Of a stretch of 64,000 bases of DNA, positions 34,643-45,450 are shown in pieces. The DNA is from Spirodela intermedia. Its lineage: Eukaryota > Streptophyta > Magnoliopsida > Alismatales > Araceae. Both the position numbers and the translations under genes were made by a program. The notes below the pieces were generated by a model. The model had not been told where the DNA came from and made no database searches. It was given only the letters and a program-made list of their open reading frames with translations. The stretch lies in NCBI GenBank assembly GCA_902729315.2, contig LR746279.1, positions 820,001 through 884,000 of the forward strand. The letters are read 5' to 3'. Every line of letters starts with the position of its first letter. Within the stretch, counting starts at the first letter, position 1.

Positions 34643-34880
34643 GAGGAATAAGTGTAATACTTTGTTCCATGCTGGGTCTTGCAAAGAATTGTGGATGAAC
34701 AACCCAAATTTCTCAAAAAATAATTAATTTAATTATTGGAGGTACACTGAAAATGAGAATAATGTCGTATGTTTTGTTATAAAATACATATTATAAAAAA
34801 GAAAATGAATGTAATCTTATTTATTTATTATTTTGAGAAATTATACTTATTTTTTAAATAAAAAATTATTTCAAAAAGAT
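34420..34880. other. 3' region of SDF2 with a (CT)n microsatellite
   Basis: Holds the SDF2 3' UTR and a (CT)n run at about 34595-34641. It then becomes AT-rich up to the retrotransposon LTR. AAAATGAGAATAATGTC at 34750-34766 recurs on the other side of the transposon block. Confidence 0.55.
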
Positions 34881-34881
34881 G

Positions 34882-35522
34882 TTTGCTGTTGAGCACACAA
34901 TCTTTGTCATGCATTAGGTGATCTAGACCCCATCTAGCCTCACATAACCAAAAGAGGTTGATCTTAATAACTCCAAAGGTGGTTCATACATAGGGTTGAG
35001 GTACCTCAATTAGACAAGACCCATGGGGGTGGTTAATCTCATTTTCGATGTAAGATTAATTCTCTAATAACTAGATGATGCCATGCTAGTGATGTCATCA
35101 GCTTTAATGGTCTTTGGTCATCATATCATAACAGCTTGCACATGAGCCCTATCGTCAAGTGTCTACATCATGATACTATGCATTGTTGTTGTGTTGTCTC
35201 GCAAGCATGTTGTGTCACCATGTCTTTGCACATACATGTAGTGTTGTCATGCATCTACTTTGTATTGCCAAATGCGTGCGCCATGCCATCATGCACATGC
35301 AACATGCTGCCATATGTGTACATGCCATTGTGATGGTCATGTATTGTATCACCATGCTGGAATGTTGCATCACCACACATGCATGACTTGCCACATGTGC
35401 AGTCGTGTTGCATCACCCTACATGCATGTCATGCCATCATGCACTCCCATCATTCCATGTATGCCCATTGTGTGCAGTGTGTTGTTGCCAAGGTCTATTC
35501 CTACATGACAGCCATGGTAACA
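34882..35522 (-). mobile_element. Probable 3' LTR of a decayed Ty3/gypsy element
   Basis: On the minus strand a purine tract (GTGAGGGAGAA, 35533-35523) is followed at 35522 by TGTTACC, the expected polypurine tract and TG start of a 3' LTR. It lies downstream of the degenerate integrase. The proposed LTR contains unusual imperfect repeats rich in ATGCCAT, CATGCA and TGTTGCATCA (35130-35480). The outer end, perhaps a CA near 34882, is a guess, because the matching 5' LTR is absent. Confidence 0.5.
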
Positions 35523-36953
35523 TTCTCCCTCACTAGTAGGATAACATTATTTGATGATATCTTGTCGTTGTTTGGTGAAGTAGTAAGTTGTCGACAAGTA
35601 TCTTTGTCATTGCTACTTGATGACCTCTGGTGGTGTCAAGGGCTAGCAGCTTATGGCCAACTCAAACACTGAGTATTCTACGGACATGCACTATTAGATA
35701 TTGTGGATGAATTTGATAATGTCATGTAACTAGATCCAATTGTCTTAGCATATTGTTATGTAGTGATTCATGTATTCCTCAAGCATATCTTTGATGCATT
35801 CCATCTTTCCATCTATTTGGGGTGGAGAGTAGTAGAGAAATTAAGCTTAGCCCCAATGAAGCTAACTAGATGTATCCAATGAAGCATGGTTCTCGATTTG
35901 AAATGATATCTTGTAATATGTCCTAAAATTTGATGACGTGTATTAGGAATAATCTAACCACCTCTTTTGCCTTGTAGTCAGACCATGTTAGAATGAATAT
36001 GAGATATATGGAGAAGTGGTCAACCACCACTGAAGTTTATTGATAATGACTCACATGGTCCCTTAGATGGGGGAGAGACTCTAAGATTTCTATCACATTC
36101 TATCATTCCACTTTATCACATTGGCAAATAAGATGTGAGCGAAAGTATGTTTCTATATTCATCTCTATGTTAATTACAAAAAGGGTTAGTATGTGTTACT
36201 ATCTTGAGTGACCCGCTTGCTTGCAGCACATCAAGGGTCTCATGTAGAAGTTGTCACCTCAACTATACCCCTTGTGGCAAATAAGTATGTTGTCCTCTAT
36301 CTATAATCGACAAGTCTCTCTTATCTAGGTCTATTGTATGAGGTGTTTGGTCAAGCCATTAGTGAATTATATACGACTCAATGCATCTACAACAATATTG
36401 ACATGTCTCAATTTACACTATAGTGAGAAATCATATTTGGCAAGTCTTGTGTATATTTGGGGCTCAACTTCTTTTGAGGATTGAAGCAATTAGTGACAAC
36501 ATTGTTAGTGTAGACAATGAAGGTGTTACCTAATAAATAGTGGCATTATCATAGATTGAGTGTCATTGTTCTATATCACTCAATTTACTTCCTTTAAAAA
36601 TAATGGGGTGATTTTTCTACACGAGAACTTCATCGATTGTCACCTCTAAAGTATTAGTGTGTACCATGAAGGTTTCGGCAAAATAGAATAATTAGAAGAC
36701 TGACTCCTTAGTGATGACCATCTAAAAATTATTGAACATGTGCTGACACCCCTCTGTCTTAGTCCATCTTCAGACTTACTTGAGGAGCTTTGCCAGTGAT
36801 GTAGCCAACTTTGAATGAAAAGCCCATGATAAATTTTCAATAGTAATTAACAAGCCTAAAAAATGATTTTAGTTCGGATACTCTCTTCGCCATTGATCAT
36901 TCATTGATGACATTTACTTTCTTTTGATCCATATAGACTTGCCCATGCCTCAC
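35523..36953 (-). mobile_element. Degenerate Ty3/gypsy polyprotein, RT end, RNase H and integrase part
   Basis: Read on the minus strand with stops and frameshifts. About 36953-36870 resembles the end of the reverse transcriptase. About 36860-36600 matches the FLGLxNYY ... LL ... EP ... HTDAS stretch before and in RNase H. About 36090-35740 matches the integrase core (VVDxFSxY, AxEVVRLF, DIISxRxPxF, LLSTxxxxTDG-like). About 35670-35620 matches the S-FELA--PLTP region after it. No intact frame remains. The rest of the reverse transcriptase continues at 38277-38575 beyond an insertion. Confidence 0.75.
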
Positions 36954-38276
36954 TGACGAGACTAAATCGTATGGTTGTTGAATGCACACAATTCAGTGTC
37001 AAAACAAAGTCCTAATCTTACCAATTTATGATTAATCAAAGTAATTAATTAATATAATGGTAATTAAGGGTCGAATCCACGGAGAATTAGGGAAAGTTGA
37101 GAGATATCTTTGAAATTCGGTCAAATCGGACGATGAAATTAGGTTAGAAATTGGGCAATTTAGTATATTAAAAAAGATAACTCAATTTCGAATCCACGTA
37201 ATCAAAAATCAGGTGATTTGGATGAGAATTCGAAGAGTAATCGAAGTTTGAAGTTAAGAGAAATTTTCGTATTGCGAAATGATTAAAAACAGAAATTAAA
37301 ACTAAATTAAACTTAATCTACAATAATTAAAGTAAAATTAACACTAAATGATGAAATATTAAGATGAAAACGAACAATCTAACCCAAATTAGCCTTCGAA
37401 ATGATCCAATTAATCGCCGGATGCAAGGCTTTTCATTCCGAATTTTCGAAGACGAAAGAGGAGTTCAAGACTTGATTTCTTCCAATTCTTTCAATAAAAC
37501 ATTGGAATTAAACATCCAACAGAAGCGGAAATGAGTTCCGAACACAATGCAAAAGATGGCGCGCGAATTGGAGCTCTAAACAAGGAGAATTTGAAGATTA
37601 ATCGCGGCCGTTCTTCCGTCGCGAAGAACGGATTTTATAAAATTCGGAAATGATCGTGGTCGTCTGATCTGATGGAGTTGATCGCGATGGACGATCGCGA
37701 TGAGACGCCTCTTCACGAATCGTCGCGACGATTCGACGATCGTCCGATCGTGATCGTGCGGTTAAGATGTGATTTGATGTCCATCTGATGTGAACAATCT
37801 GGACCGTTATAACTCTCGATCAAACGGTCGCGATTTATTCACTTAAGTGAGTATTTAGGCACGTGGTTGATCTCTGATCGCGTGGACCTCAATTCCACGT
37901 GATCTACGCACGCTATTTGTCGCGATGTCGATCGGACGCACAAGATCACGCCACGCTGCACATAAGAAAACTTTAATTAATTTTATACATTTATGTATTA
38001 TATAAAATAAATACATAAGTGTTAATAAATATCTTTTCTCTCATATTTTCACTCTTAAAACATGATTATGATCATAAATATAATTAGGATTAAGGATTGT
38101 AATGTGTAATTATTTATAATAATCCATAATTTGGTGTATTTTTAGATCATAACATGAATTTATACAAAATGATAGAAATATACTTAAAATATGATAACAT
38201 GCATATATTTGTAATGATTAATGCCTTAATTTGCATTAATAATTATATAATTACATGCATAAATAGCATGTTATCA
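36954..38276. mobile_element. 1,323-bp solo-LTR-like insertion nested in the gypsy reverse transcriptase
   Basis: The segment begins TG (36954) and ends CA (38276). It is flanked by the 5-bp direct repeat CTCAC at 36949-36953 and 38277-38281, the signature of LTR-retrotransposon integration. Deleting the insert and one repeat brings the two halves of the older element's reverse transcriptase together in frame at a conserved place, so the insertion is later than the gypsy element. The two ends are not copies of each other and no internal coding region is seen, so a solo LTR left by recombination is the simplest reading. Inside are GGGTCGAATCCACGGAGAA (37068) and a GC-rich part (37600-37760) full of GATCG and TCGCGA palindromes. 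Confidence 0.8.
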
Positions 38277-38575
38277 CTCACCATGTGGTCAAAGAATTTG
38301 ATCTTATCAATGGAGAAGACACGATTTACCAAGTTGAAATATAATTGATAGACCTATTATGTAGCAAACACTCATCTTAGATGTGCTAATTGTTCTTGCA
38401 TAGAGTAATTGTACACTAAAATATCATCTAAGTAGACTATTTTAAATTTATTAATAAATAATCATAATATATATTTTTTACTAGAGATCAAAATCTAGTC
38501 ATAATATTTGTTAGTTTAGAAGGCATCGTAGTAAATTCATAAGACCCATGATATGTGGCCTCCCTACATACCAAA
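38277..38575 (-). mobile_element. Degenerate Ty3/gypsy reverse transcriptase (N-terminal part)
   Basis: On the minus strand, about 38565-38500 resembles the YEF-xMPxxLTN block. About 38440-38420 reads YLDDILVY, the catalytic motif B/C region of gypsy reverse transcriptases. The sequence up to 38277 matches the following HLR-VF ... F-x-H-VS block. Stops are present. It is the upstream half of the element whose other half lies at 35523-36953. Gag, protease and the 5' LTR are missing. Confidence 0.75.
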
Positions 38576-39127
38576 AAAATTATGTCTCTAAAACAAAAGT
38601 TATTTAATTTATTTCTGGTTAGAGGATATATTTTTTTTAATAATATTTATCTATTTAATTAGTCTTAATTTTCAATAATTGTGACATCATGTTTGCATGT
38701 TAATTTTTTCCTATGTTTTTGCATATATATGTTTTAATATATATTTTTCACAATAAATATCACATCATGTTTTTTTTTCATTTGCTTCTAGGCTATGTTC
38801 CATGGTGTCTTCCATAGAACGTTACATTTTTTAAAAATATAATATTATTTTACTTATTTATAAAAATGAGAATAATGTCTTATGTATGTGTTAGAAAATA
38901 GTATTTCCGAATAAATAATTACGTTATGGTATCTTGGGCTGGGCCTAAATGTTGGGCCATTTTTTCTATGCCCAAAATCGGGTGGCCCAGAATACTCGAA
39001 GGCGTGGGGTATTTATTCTCGGCGCGGGATATCATTACCCGTCCCCCCCCCCCCTCCGTCTTCGTCTTCACCCGGTGGCTCCGTTTTCTTTCTCCGATCA
39101 GGCGCTCTCCCACATCGATCTTCCGCC
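38576..39127. promoter_or_regulatory. AT-rich spacer and promoter of RTF2 with TGGGCC motifs
   Basis: To about 38930 the sequence is AT-rich with no gene. At 38939-38990 several site II-type motifs cluster: CTGGGCCTA, TTGGGCCAT and GGTGGCCCAG. A C-run at 39042-39053 and CT-rich leader precede the RTF2 start. Confidence 0.55.
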
Positions 39128-40180
39128 ATGGAGCCGGCGAAGAAATTGCAGGTATTCATCAAGTCCCCCGATCTCGGAATCCCCACGCGAGCCCTCGCCG
39201 TTGACCCCGGTCTCACCTTCCGCCGCCTAAAGCTCTCTGTCCTCTCCCGGGCGGCCCGTCTTCACGAAACCCTAGCCCTAGAATCGTTCTACTTCTCCTC
39301 GGGGGGGAAGGCACTGCTCGATTCATCGACCGTGTCTGGATCCGGAATCCTGCCACTGTCCACCCTCACGCTCCGCCTGAGGATCTCCGGCGGCGGCGGA
39401 GATGGCGGCGCCACCGGAGCGGAGTCACGGGACTGCTACCTGAACATGTACGCCGTCAAGAAGCCCGATAAGGTGGACCCTAACGAGACGAGGCTGACGA
39501 AGTGGACTACGTGCGCTCTCTCCTTCGAGCCCCTCGCTCCTCCCTGCGTGGTGGACCGCCTAGGGAACGTGTTCAACAAGGAGCGGCTGGTGGAGGCCCT
39601 GCTGGGGAAGAAGCTCCCGAAGGAGTTCAGCCACATCAGAGGCCTGAAGGACATGATCCCAGTCCATCTCTCCGAGATCCCTGGCAGCGAGAAGTCAGGG
39701 ACGAGGTTCCAGTGCCCGATCACGGGTCAGGAGTTCAACGGAAAGTATGGATTCATCGTGCTTCGGGGGTGCGGGCATGTCTTGAGTTCCAAGGCGTTGA
39801 AGGAGGTGAAATCTTCCGCCTGCCTGGTTTGCCACCGTGAGTTCTCCGATTCAGATAAGATGGTTCTTAATGGGACCGCAGAGGAGGTCAAGGCCTTGAG
39901 AGAAAGGATGGAGGAAGAGAGGGGGAAACTGAGAGAGAGAAAGGAGAAGAAAGAGAAAAAGCTGGACACCCGTTTGAGCGGCACCAAGCACCTGGCCGAC
40001 GAGAAGGGTAGGCTTCCGGTACATGGCAAGCAAGAAGGGACCGTGAAGAAGTTCAAAGCAGTCGACATTGCTCCGGCCCATGCGACCAAGGAAGTCTATG
40101 CATCCATTTTCACATCATCACGGAAATCAGATTTCAAAGAGACATACTCCTGCAGGTCTCTCCCTCTCGGTAGGAACTGA
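39128..40180 (+). CDS. RTF2: Replication termination factor 2 (RTF2) homologue
   Basis: One uninterrupted exon of 350 codons. The N-terminus (about residues 1-90) resembles a ubiquitin-like fold: LQVFIKSPDLGIPTRALAVDP and LALESFYFSSGGKALLD. The RTF2 domain follows, with WTTCALSFEPLAPPCVVDRLGNVFNKERLVEALLGKKLPKEFSHIRGLKD, a first degenerate RING lacking the full cysteine set. A second RING-like part reads FQCPITGQEFNGKYGFIVLRGCGHVLSSKAL, CLVCHREF. The tail is basic and helical, then KEVYASIFTSSRK. RTF2 acts at stalled replication forks and in pre-mRNA splicing in the nucleus. In Arabidopsis the homologue is essential and promotes splicing. The length and both RING-like parts agree with the plant family, so this looks like an intact gene rather than a retrocopy. 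Confidence 0.94.
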   Translation: MEPAKKLQVFIKSPDLGIPTRALAVDPGLTFRRLKLSVLSRAARLHETLALESFYFSSGGKALLDSSTVSGSGILPLSTLTLRLRISGGGGDGGATGAESRDCYLNMYAVKKPDKVDPNETRLTKWTTCALSFEPLAPPCVVDRLGNVFNKERLVEALLGKKLPKEFSHIRGLKDMIPVHLSEIPGSEKSGTRFQCPITGQEFNGKYGFIVLRGCGHVLSSKALKEVKSSACLVCHREFSDSDKMVLNGTAEEVKALRERMEEERGKLRERKEKKEKKLDTRLSGTKHLADEKGRLPVHGKQEGTVKKFKAVDIAPAHATKEVYASIFTSSRKSDFKETYSCRSLPLGRN

Positions 40181-41150
40181 TGCTTGTTTATATCTCTCGT
40201 ACCATGTTGCTTCCTGCTATGTGATTGCTGGTGATCCATGGAGATAATCCCATCGCATCTTCGTTGATGCATGGACATGCTCCCCTAAACCCCCTGTCTT
40301 GTACCTTGTTCAGAAGATTTTACCTTATTGGGAAGAACATCTAGGCATATTCTGCTCTGTCTTCTCGCTGAGAGCCTCTTTGATCCATGGAATACCATCG
40401 AAACCTCAGAACTATGTTCCCAATCTGTTTCCATCGTTGACTAGTGGAGATTTTCCTAAAAATGCCTATTTACTCTCATCTGTGTTTACCTCCCTCATCG
40501 CCCTTTGCTTCTCTCTCCTTCCCCTGTTTCATGGTCCCTAGCGTTGACCTGGTGTATCAGCTTCCTGGCCGCGTTGACCTTGTCTCCTCTTCCTTCTGAA
40601 ATCGTAGCAGATGAAATAGTTTTGCTGACATGAAGTCTATTCAGGTTCCCTTGCCATTATTGACTAATTTCACCAATTTATCTTCTGCATGTAATCTAGA
40701 AGGGTTTAGTCAACCAACCGTGATGGTTCTTTCTTTCATAATCTCTCTCCTCAATTCATTAATCACACATTTACTAGACGAAATAAATTATTTTAAATAA
40801 TATTTTTTAAGGAATAATGGAGATCGCTAATAGCCATAAATAGTTTCACGAAAATAACTGAAAACTTTCAAATTCCCGTAAAATCAGGCCCAGAACTCAG
40901 AGTCAACGTGATTCAGGCTTTTGGTGTCACGAGGCCCGGCCCATCGACATTACTGGAGGCTACTCTGCGTTAGTTGGACCCGGATCTGAGCCTGGATGTG
41001 ATGAGATGGGTTGGGAATCAGCCCATTTAGGTTAATATCGGGTTTTTTTAATAGAAAAAGCCCGAACTTCTCCCCATTTGGGCCAGGCTTGAGAGTATTA
41101 TGGATTACGAATCGGCCCTTTCCTCGTCATCAAATAAGGCTGCTCGTGTG
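40181..41150. other. Intergenic region between RTF2 and CAF1
   Basis: No gene is supported. The first part likely includes the RTF2 3' UTR. From about 40890 on, GGCCCA/TGGGCC-type motifs appear, leading into the tandem TGGGCC repeats of the CAF1 promoter. Confidence 0.5.
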
Positions 41151-41375
41151 TGTAATTGGGCCGTTGATGTCTTGTGGTCCAACGGCAGCGGACCGATCGG
41201 CCCAAATAAGGCAGCGGCGTCTTTGCTGGCCCAAATAAGATCCATTATGTAAGTAAATGGGCCGTGGCGCAATGTGGGCCGACAACAGCGGACCGTTCGG
41301 CCCAAATAAGGCCGCGTCTTGTCGGCCGAAATTACGTATTTTATGTACGTAATTGGGCCGTTGACGTGACGAATT
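41150..41375 (+). repeat. Tandem promoter repeat, about 98 bp period, carrying TGGGCC motifs
   Basis: GTAATTGGGCCGTTGATG at 41152, GTAAATGGGCCGTGGCGC at 41251 and GTAATTGGGCCGTTGACG at 41349 mark two full units and the start of a third. Each full unit also contains CAGCGGACCG(A/T)TCGGCCCAAATAAGG. The array is about 530-760 bp upstream of the CAF1 start codon. Confidence 0.8.
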
Positions 41376-41907
41376 GGTCAAGTTTGACGGAGCGAGTCGC
41401 CGTCTTCCCCAACCCGGCCCACTTCGTCCCCACCACCAACCGGCTGGATTTATTTATTCTCAACCCCTCAGTGGTGCCCCCCGACCTCTTCTCTCTCTCT
41501 TTCTCTCTCTCTCCCGACCTCTCTCTCTGTTCTCCTCCTTTGACCCGGAAGCTCTTTCTCTCTCCTCCCTCTCTCTCTCGGAGGGTCATCTCTTCTTCCT
41601 CAATCCTTCCATATCCGTGGTCCTGGTGCGGTAGGGCGACGGAGGAGGGGGAGAAGATCGGTGCGCAATCCCGTGGCTTCGAGAAAACCCTAGAAAGCGG
41701 AGGGGTGAAGGGCGGAGGCTGGCGCACAACGGTAGCTCCAGATCCGGCGTCCGAAGCGTCCAGATCCGGTCTGGTTTTAGGGCAGATCTGTGTTCCGCGT
41801 CTCCGTTTGCAGGATTCGCCCCCGCCGTTTGATATCTTTTCTGCGCCGGATGTTATTTCGATCGCCGTCCTGAGGAGGGCGAATAGAGAGGCGAAGAGGA
41901 AGCAGGC

Positions 41908-42735
41908 ATGGCGGTGGAACCAAAGAGTGGCGAGGCGATCCAGATCAGGGAGGTGTGGGATGACAACCTCGAGGCGGAGTTCGCCCAGATCCGTGAGATC
42001 GTGGACGAGTACCCCTTTGTTGCTATGGATACGGAGTTTCCGGGAATCGTGCTGCGTCCGGTCGGCAGCTTCAAGACGAACTCGGAGTACAACTACCAGA
42101 CGCTCAAGGCCAATGTTGACCTACTCAAGATGATCCAGCTAGGCCTCACTTTTTCTGACGAGCACGGTAACCTGCCCACCTGCGACGATGGCCGCCAGTG
42201 TATCTGGCAGTTTAACTTTAGGGAGTTCAACCCCCAGGAGGACGTCTTCGCCAGCGATTCTATTGAGCTTCTCCGTCAATCTGGCATCGACTTTAAGAAG
42301 AATACTGAGCAGGGCATTGATGCCCAGCGCTTCGGGGAGCTGTTGATGTCATCTGGCATCGTGCTTAATGATTCTGTGCACTGGGTGACCTTCCACAGTG
42401 GCTATGATTTTGGGTACCTCCTCAAATTGCTCACCTGCCAGAACCTTCCGGAGACCCAGGCTGGATTCTTCGAGTTGATCAACATTTACTTCCCCACTCT
42501 TTATGACGTCAAGCACATGATGAAGTTCTGCAACAGCCTCCATGGAGGCTTGAACAAGCTTGCCGAGCTACTGGATGTTGAGAGGGTGGGAATCTGCCAT
42601 CAAGCGGGGTCAGATAGCTTGCTCACGTCGTCAGCATTCAGGAAGCTGAAGGAATTGTTCTTCAATGGGTCCACTGAGAAATATGCTGGTGTTCTGTATG
42701 GTCTTGGTGTTGAGGCCGGACAAAATACGTGTTGA
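41908..42735 (+). CDS. CAF1: CCR4-associated factor 1 (CAF1) deadenylase
   Basis: One exon of 275 codons, the usual length for plant CAF1. The DEDD-type 3'-5' exoribonuclease residues are all visible: Asp41 and Glu43 in MDTEFPG, Asp167 in HSGYDFGYL and Asp236 in [10 protein letters not shown], with His231 completing the DEDDh set. Typical family sequence includes [22 protein letters not shown] and [12 protein letters not shown]1 shortens mRNA poly(A) tails as the second nuclease of the CCR4-NOT complex in the cytoplasm and is stress-responsive in plants. Plant CAF1 genes are commonly intronless, so no retrocopy needs to be assumed. The leader (about 41470-41907) is CT-rich and carries GAAAACCCTAGAAA, a telobox-like motif, at 41683. 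A reading frame running through it from 41264 lacks a good start and is not a gene. Confidence 0.97.
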   Translation: MAVEPKSGEAIQIREVWDDNLEAEFAQIREIVDEYPFVAMDTEFPGIVLRPVGSFKTNSEYNYQTLKANVDLLKMIQLGLTFSDEHGNLPTCDDGRQCIWQFNFREFNPQEDVFASDSIELLRQSGIDFKKNTEQGIDAQRFGELLMSSGIVLNDSVHWVTFHSGYDFGYLLKLLTCQNLPETQAGFFELINIYFPTLYDVKHMMKFCNSLHGGLNKLAELLDVERVGICHQAGSDSLLTSSAFRKLKELFFNGSTEKYAGVLYGLGVEAGQNTC

Positions 42736-43682
42736 AAAGTTTAAGATACCAAGAAATAATAATTATGCACCTTTGAATACATGCTGGTCCATTCTTTGCC
42801 ATTCCTGTGTACCTGAAATCAATTTTCACAACGGGCAGGTTCCTACTGCCTTTTTTCGTCCCTCCAAATCTATTTGCATGTTTTGATGCTTCCAACCACC
42901 TCCAAATTTATTTACCAGTGTGACATAAATAGTCTTCATTTAGGAGTCAGCCTCTTTGTTGTAAATTTTCTTGAGGCAGTCAGATTCCCATGATTTTATT
43001 TGGTGATGGTTAGCTTCGCAGAAATCCTCTATTTTTACCTCTTGAGATCTCCATTCGCCCACAGTTCATCCGTTGACTATTTGCTTGCCGTGAACAATGT
43101 TGATCAAGGAGTGGGCTTCCTTTTTATTGAGTTTTTGAGACTGTTGGATGCCTACGATCTATTAAATTGACTGTCATTTAATTGATTTCTTTCTCACATG
43201 ATCACCATTCGAAGCGATATATTCTTCCCATGAGAACCATGTTCATTCATCTAGCAATTGTACATTTTTTTCAGTCCTGTTTCTGGCTTCACATGGAATA
43301 ACATGGATATCAATGATTATCTCAGTATGCTGATGAACACTCTGACTTCTTCTTCGTGAGACTAATTTCTGTCATAAATACGATGGTGCCTTTTGTCTTC
43401 TTCGTGAGACTAATTTCTATTTACGTGCATGACAGCGAGAATTAGATACTTCTGACTTCTCTTAGTGCCTTTGCAGAACCCGCCTAACTGTGATCAGAAG
43501 ACACAGGGGGCAATCGAGATTATTTTATTATAAAATTATTTGGAACGTTTTGACATTTCTCCCAATTCTGACCGCGTCCAGATTGTTTCTTTTGAAGATG
43601 GGCTCTGAAGCTTGTGGCACCATCCTTGACGGCAGCAGGCACAGGATCTGGTCAAACTTCTGGGATTCTCCGTGAGGGTAAG

Positions 43683-43960
43683 TTTTATGTTGCGTGATCC
43701 GTTGACTTGGTATGAACAGAATTTAGGTCGGAGCTCGTCTATTTTGCTCAAATTCATAAATGGGCAAGTGCCAGATTTTATCCGGTCCGAGAAAATCTTT
43801 CATTAAATCCGGGTAGGATGACTTACTGGTTTTATGATGCGTGATCCGTTGACTTGGTATGAACAGAATTTAGATCGGAGCTCGTCTATTTTGCTCAAGT
43901 TCATAAATGGGTCAGTGCCAGATTTTATCTCGTCCGAGATAATCTTTCATTAAATCCGTT
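43683..43960. repeat. Tandem duplication, 146-bp period
   Basis: TTTTATGTTGCGTGATCCG at 43683 recurs as TTTTATGATGCGTGATCCG at 43829. Both are followed by TTGACTTGGTATGAACAG, CGGAGCTCGTCTATTTTGCT and GTGCCAGATTTTAT. The copies are very similar, so the event is fairly young. A partial third junction (GTTGACTTTGGTCACTTACT) begins near 43959. Confidence 0.88.
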
Positions 43961-44090
43961 GACTTTGGTCACTTACTAGTTTTGTCAATCAGAATGGTGG
44001 GTGGCTACTCTTAATTTTTTTTGCATCCCTTATGAATAAATCATGCTCCATTCATTGACTCTAAATATTTCCTTATGTGTCAAAAACACG

Positions 44091-44262
44091 GCATCCCAAA
44101 ATCATGTTGCAGTTATGATATATTTCCTGTTTTTGATCAGATTTCACAATAAGTGGGCCAAAAACCCTAATGCGGCGGGACTACAAGGGTTTTAGGCCAC
44201 TTATTGTCGAATCTGATCAAAAACGAGAAATTTATCATAACTGCAACATGATTTTGGGATGC
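44091..44262. repeat. Foldback element or hairpin, 77-nt arms with short loop
   Basis: The left arm from 44091 (GCATCCCAAAATCATGTTGC...) is matched by the reverse complement of the right arm ending at 44262, with only a handful of mismatches or shifts over about 77 nt. The loop is about 20 nt (TAATGCGGCGGGACTAC, 44171-44187). It could be a MITE-like foldback transposon or, if transcribed, a precursor of small RNAs. No clear target-site duplication flanks it. Confidence 0.85.
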
Positions 44263-44752
44263 CATGAGCAACCATTTGCTTTGCATTCATCCTCTTGCCT
44301 TGGAAGTGACCCAAGTAGATCGTCCTGGTTGCCTTAGAGGTACAGCTTAGCACGGATATTTCTTCTTAACTTCAGTGATCTCTCTCTCTCTCTCTAGCCT
44401 ATTGGGTTTCAAAAGCGGAAATTTTCGGATCTATAAATAAATATTAGTGTATATATAAATAAAGTAATATAAATTAGAAATAATGTTCCTAGGAAATCCC
44501 CTGCACCTGGTGAAATCGGCAGAGCTGAATGGCGGCGGCCGAAAAAACTTGTTCACACGTTTTTCCTTCTGACTATCAATAAATATTTTATTTTCATTCC
44601 TTTCTAAGTGAGATCATGATTTTCCCCCGACGGCCTTCAATCCCAGTACCCATCCAACTTGCTGATCGGATCTCACCCGTCCGATTACTGACCCGCCATC
44701 TCCAACCTCTGGCTGTGGCTTGGAAAACGACGAGATAGAACAAGGTCGCCAC

Positions 44753-44859
44753 CTACCGAGCTTCCTCCATTGTGGGAGGGTTGGGTTTCCTTGGGTCAAA
44801 CTACAGAGGAAAGTCCACTTACTATTTATAGCATAATCTATATCTCCTCGAATAATTCA

Positions 44860-44904
<45 letters not shown>

Positions 44905-45450
44905 CAAATATAGTTTTGGGGTCAATTAATCCAGGAAGACCTTCAAAATGGGAAATCATCGAAGAATCTAGAATGATAGAAGTCGGGTCAAATCCAGATC
45001 GCCTGCCTACCGAGCTTCCTCCATTGGGTTTCCTTGGGTCAAACTGGAGGAGAAAGTCCACCTACTATTTATACCACAATCTATACCATCCTCGAATGAT
45101 TCAAATACATATATATCCAATTAGACCAGGTTATGGGGGTCGATCAGCTCGGGCAGTCACTCTAAATGGGAAATCACCGAAGAATCTGGAATGATGAAAT
45201 CGCGTCAAACCCAGATCGCCCACCTATTGAGCTTCCTCCATTGTGGGAGGGTTGGGTTTCCTTGAGTCAAACTGCAGATGGAAGTCCACTTACTATTCCT
45301 ATATCATCCTCTAAATGATTCAAAAATAATATATATATATATATATATTATCACCAATTAGACCAAGTTTTGGAGGTGGATTAACTCGGGAAGTCATTCA
45401 AAATGGGAGGTCACCAAAGAATCTGGAATGACGAAGTCGGGTCAAACCAG
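44753..45450. repeat. Three diverged tandem units of 217-254 bp
   Basis: CTACCGAGCTTCCTCCATTG at 44753, the same at 45007, and CTATTGAGCTTCCTCCATTG at 45224 start the three units. Each continues with TTGGGTTTCCTTG, GTCAAACT, AAAGTCCAC/GAAGTCCAC, TACTATT, an (AT)n segment, and ATCACCGAAGAATCT-like sequence. The (AT)n tract varies in length between units. Confidence 0.85.

Noticed and set aside
35100-35510. CRISPR-like or satellite array of ATGCCATCATGC words
   Set aside because: Units are irregular without fixed spacers; the position after a polypurine tract fits an LTR.
41264-42133. 289-codon plus-strand frame overlapping the CAF1 start
   Set aside because: Begins without ATG in promoter repeats, runs through the CT-rich leader and overlaps CAF1 out of frame; the CAF1 frame carries all catalytic residues.
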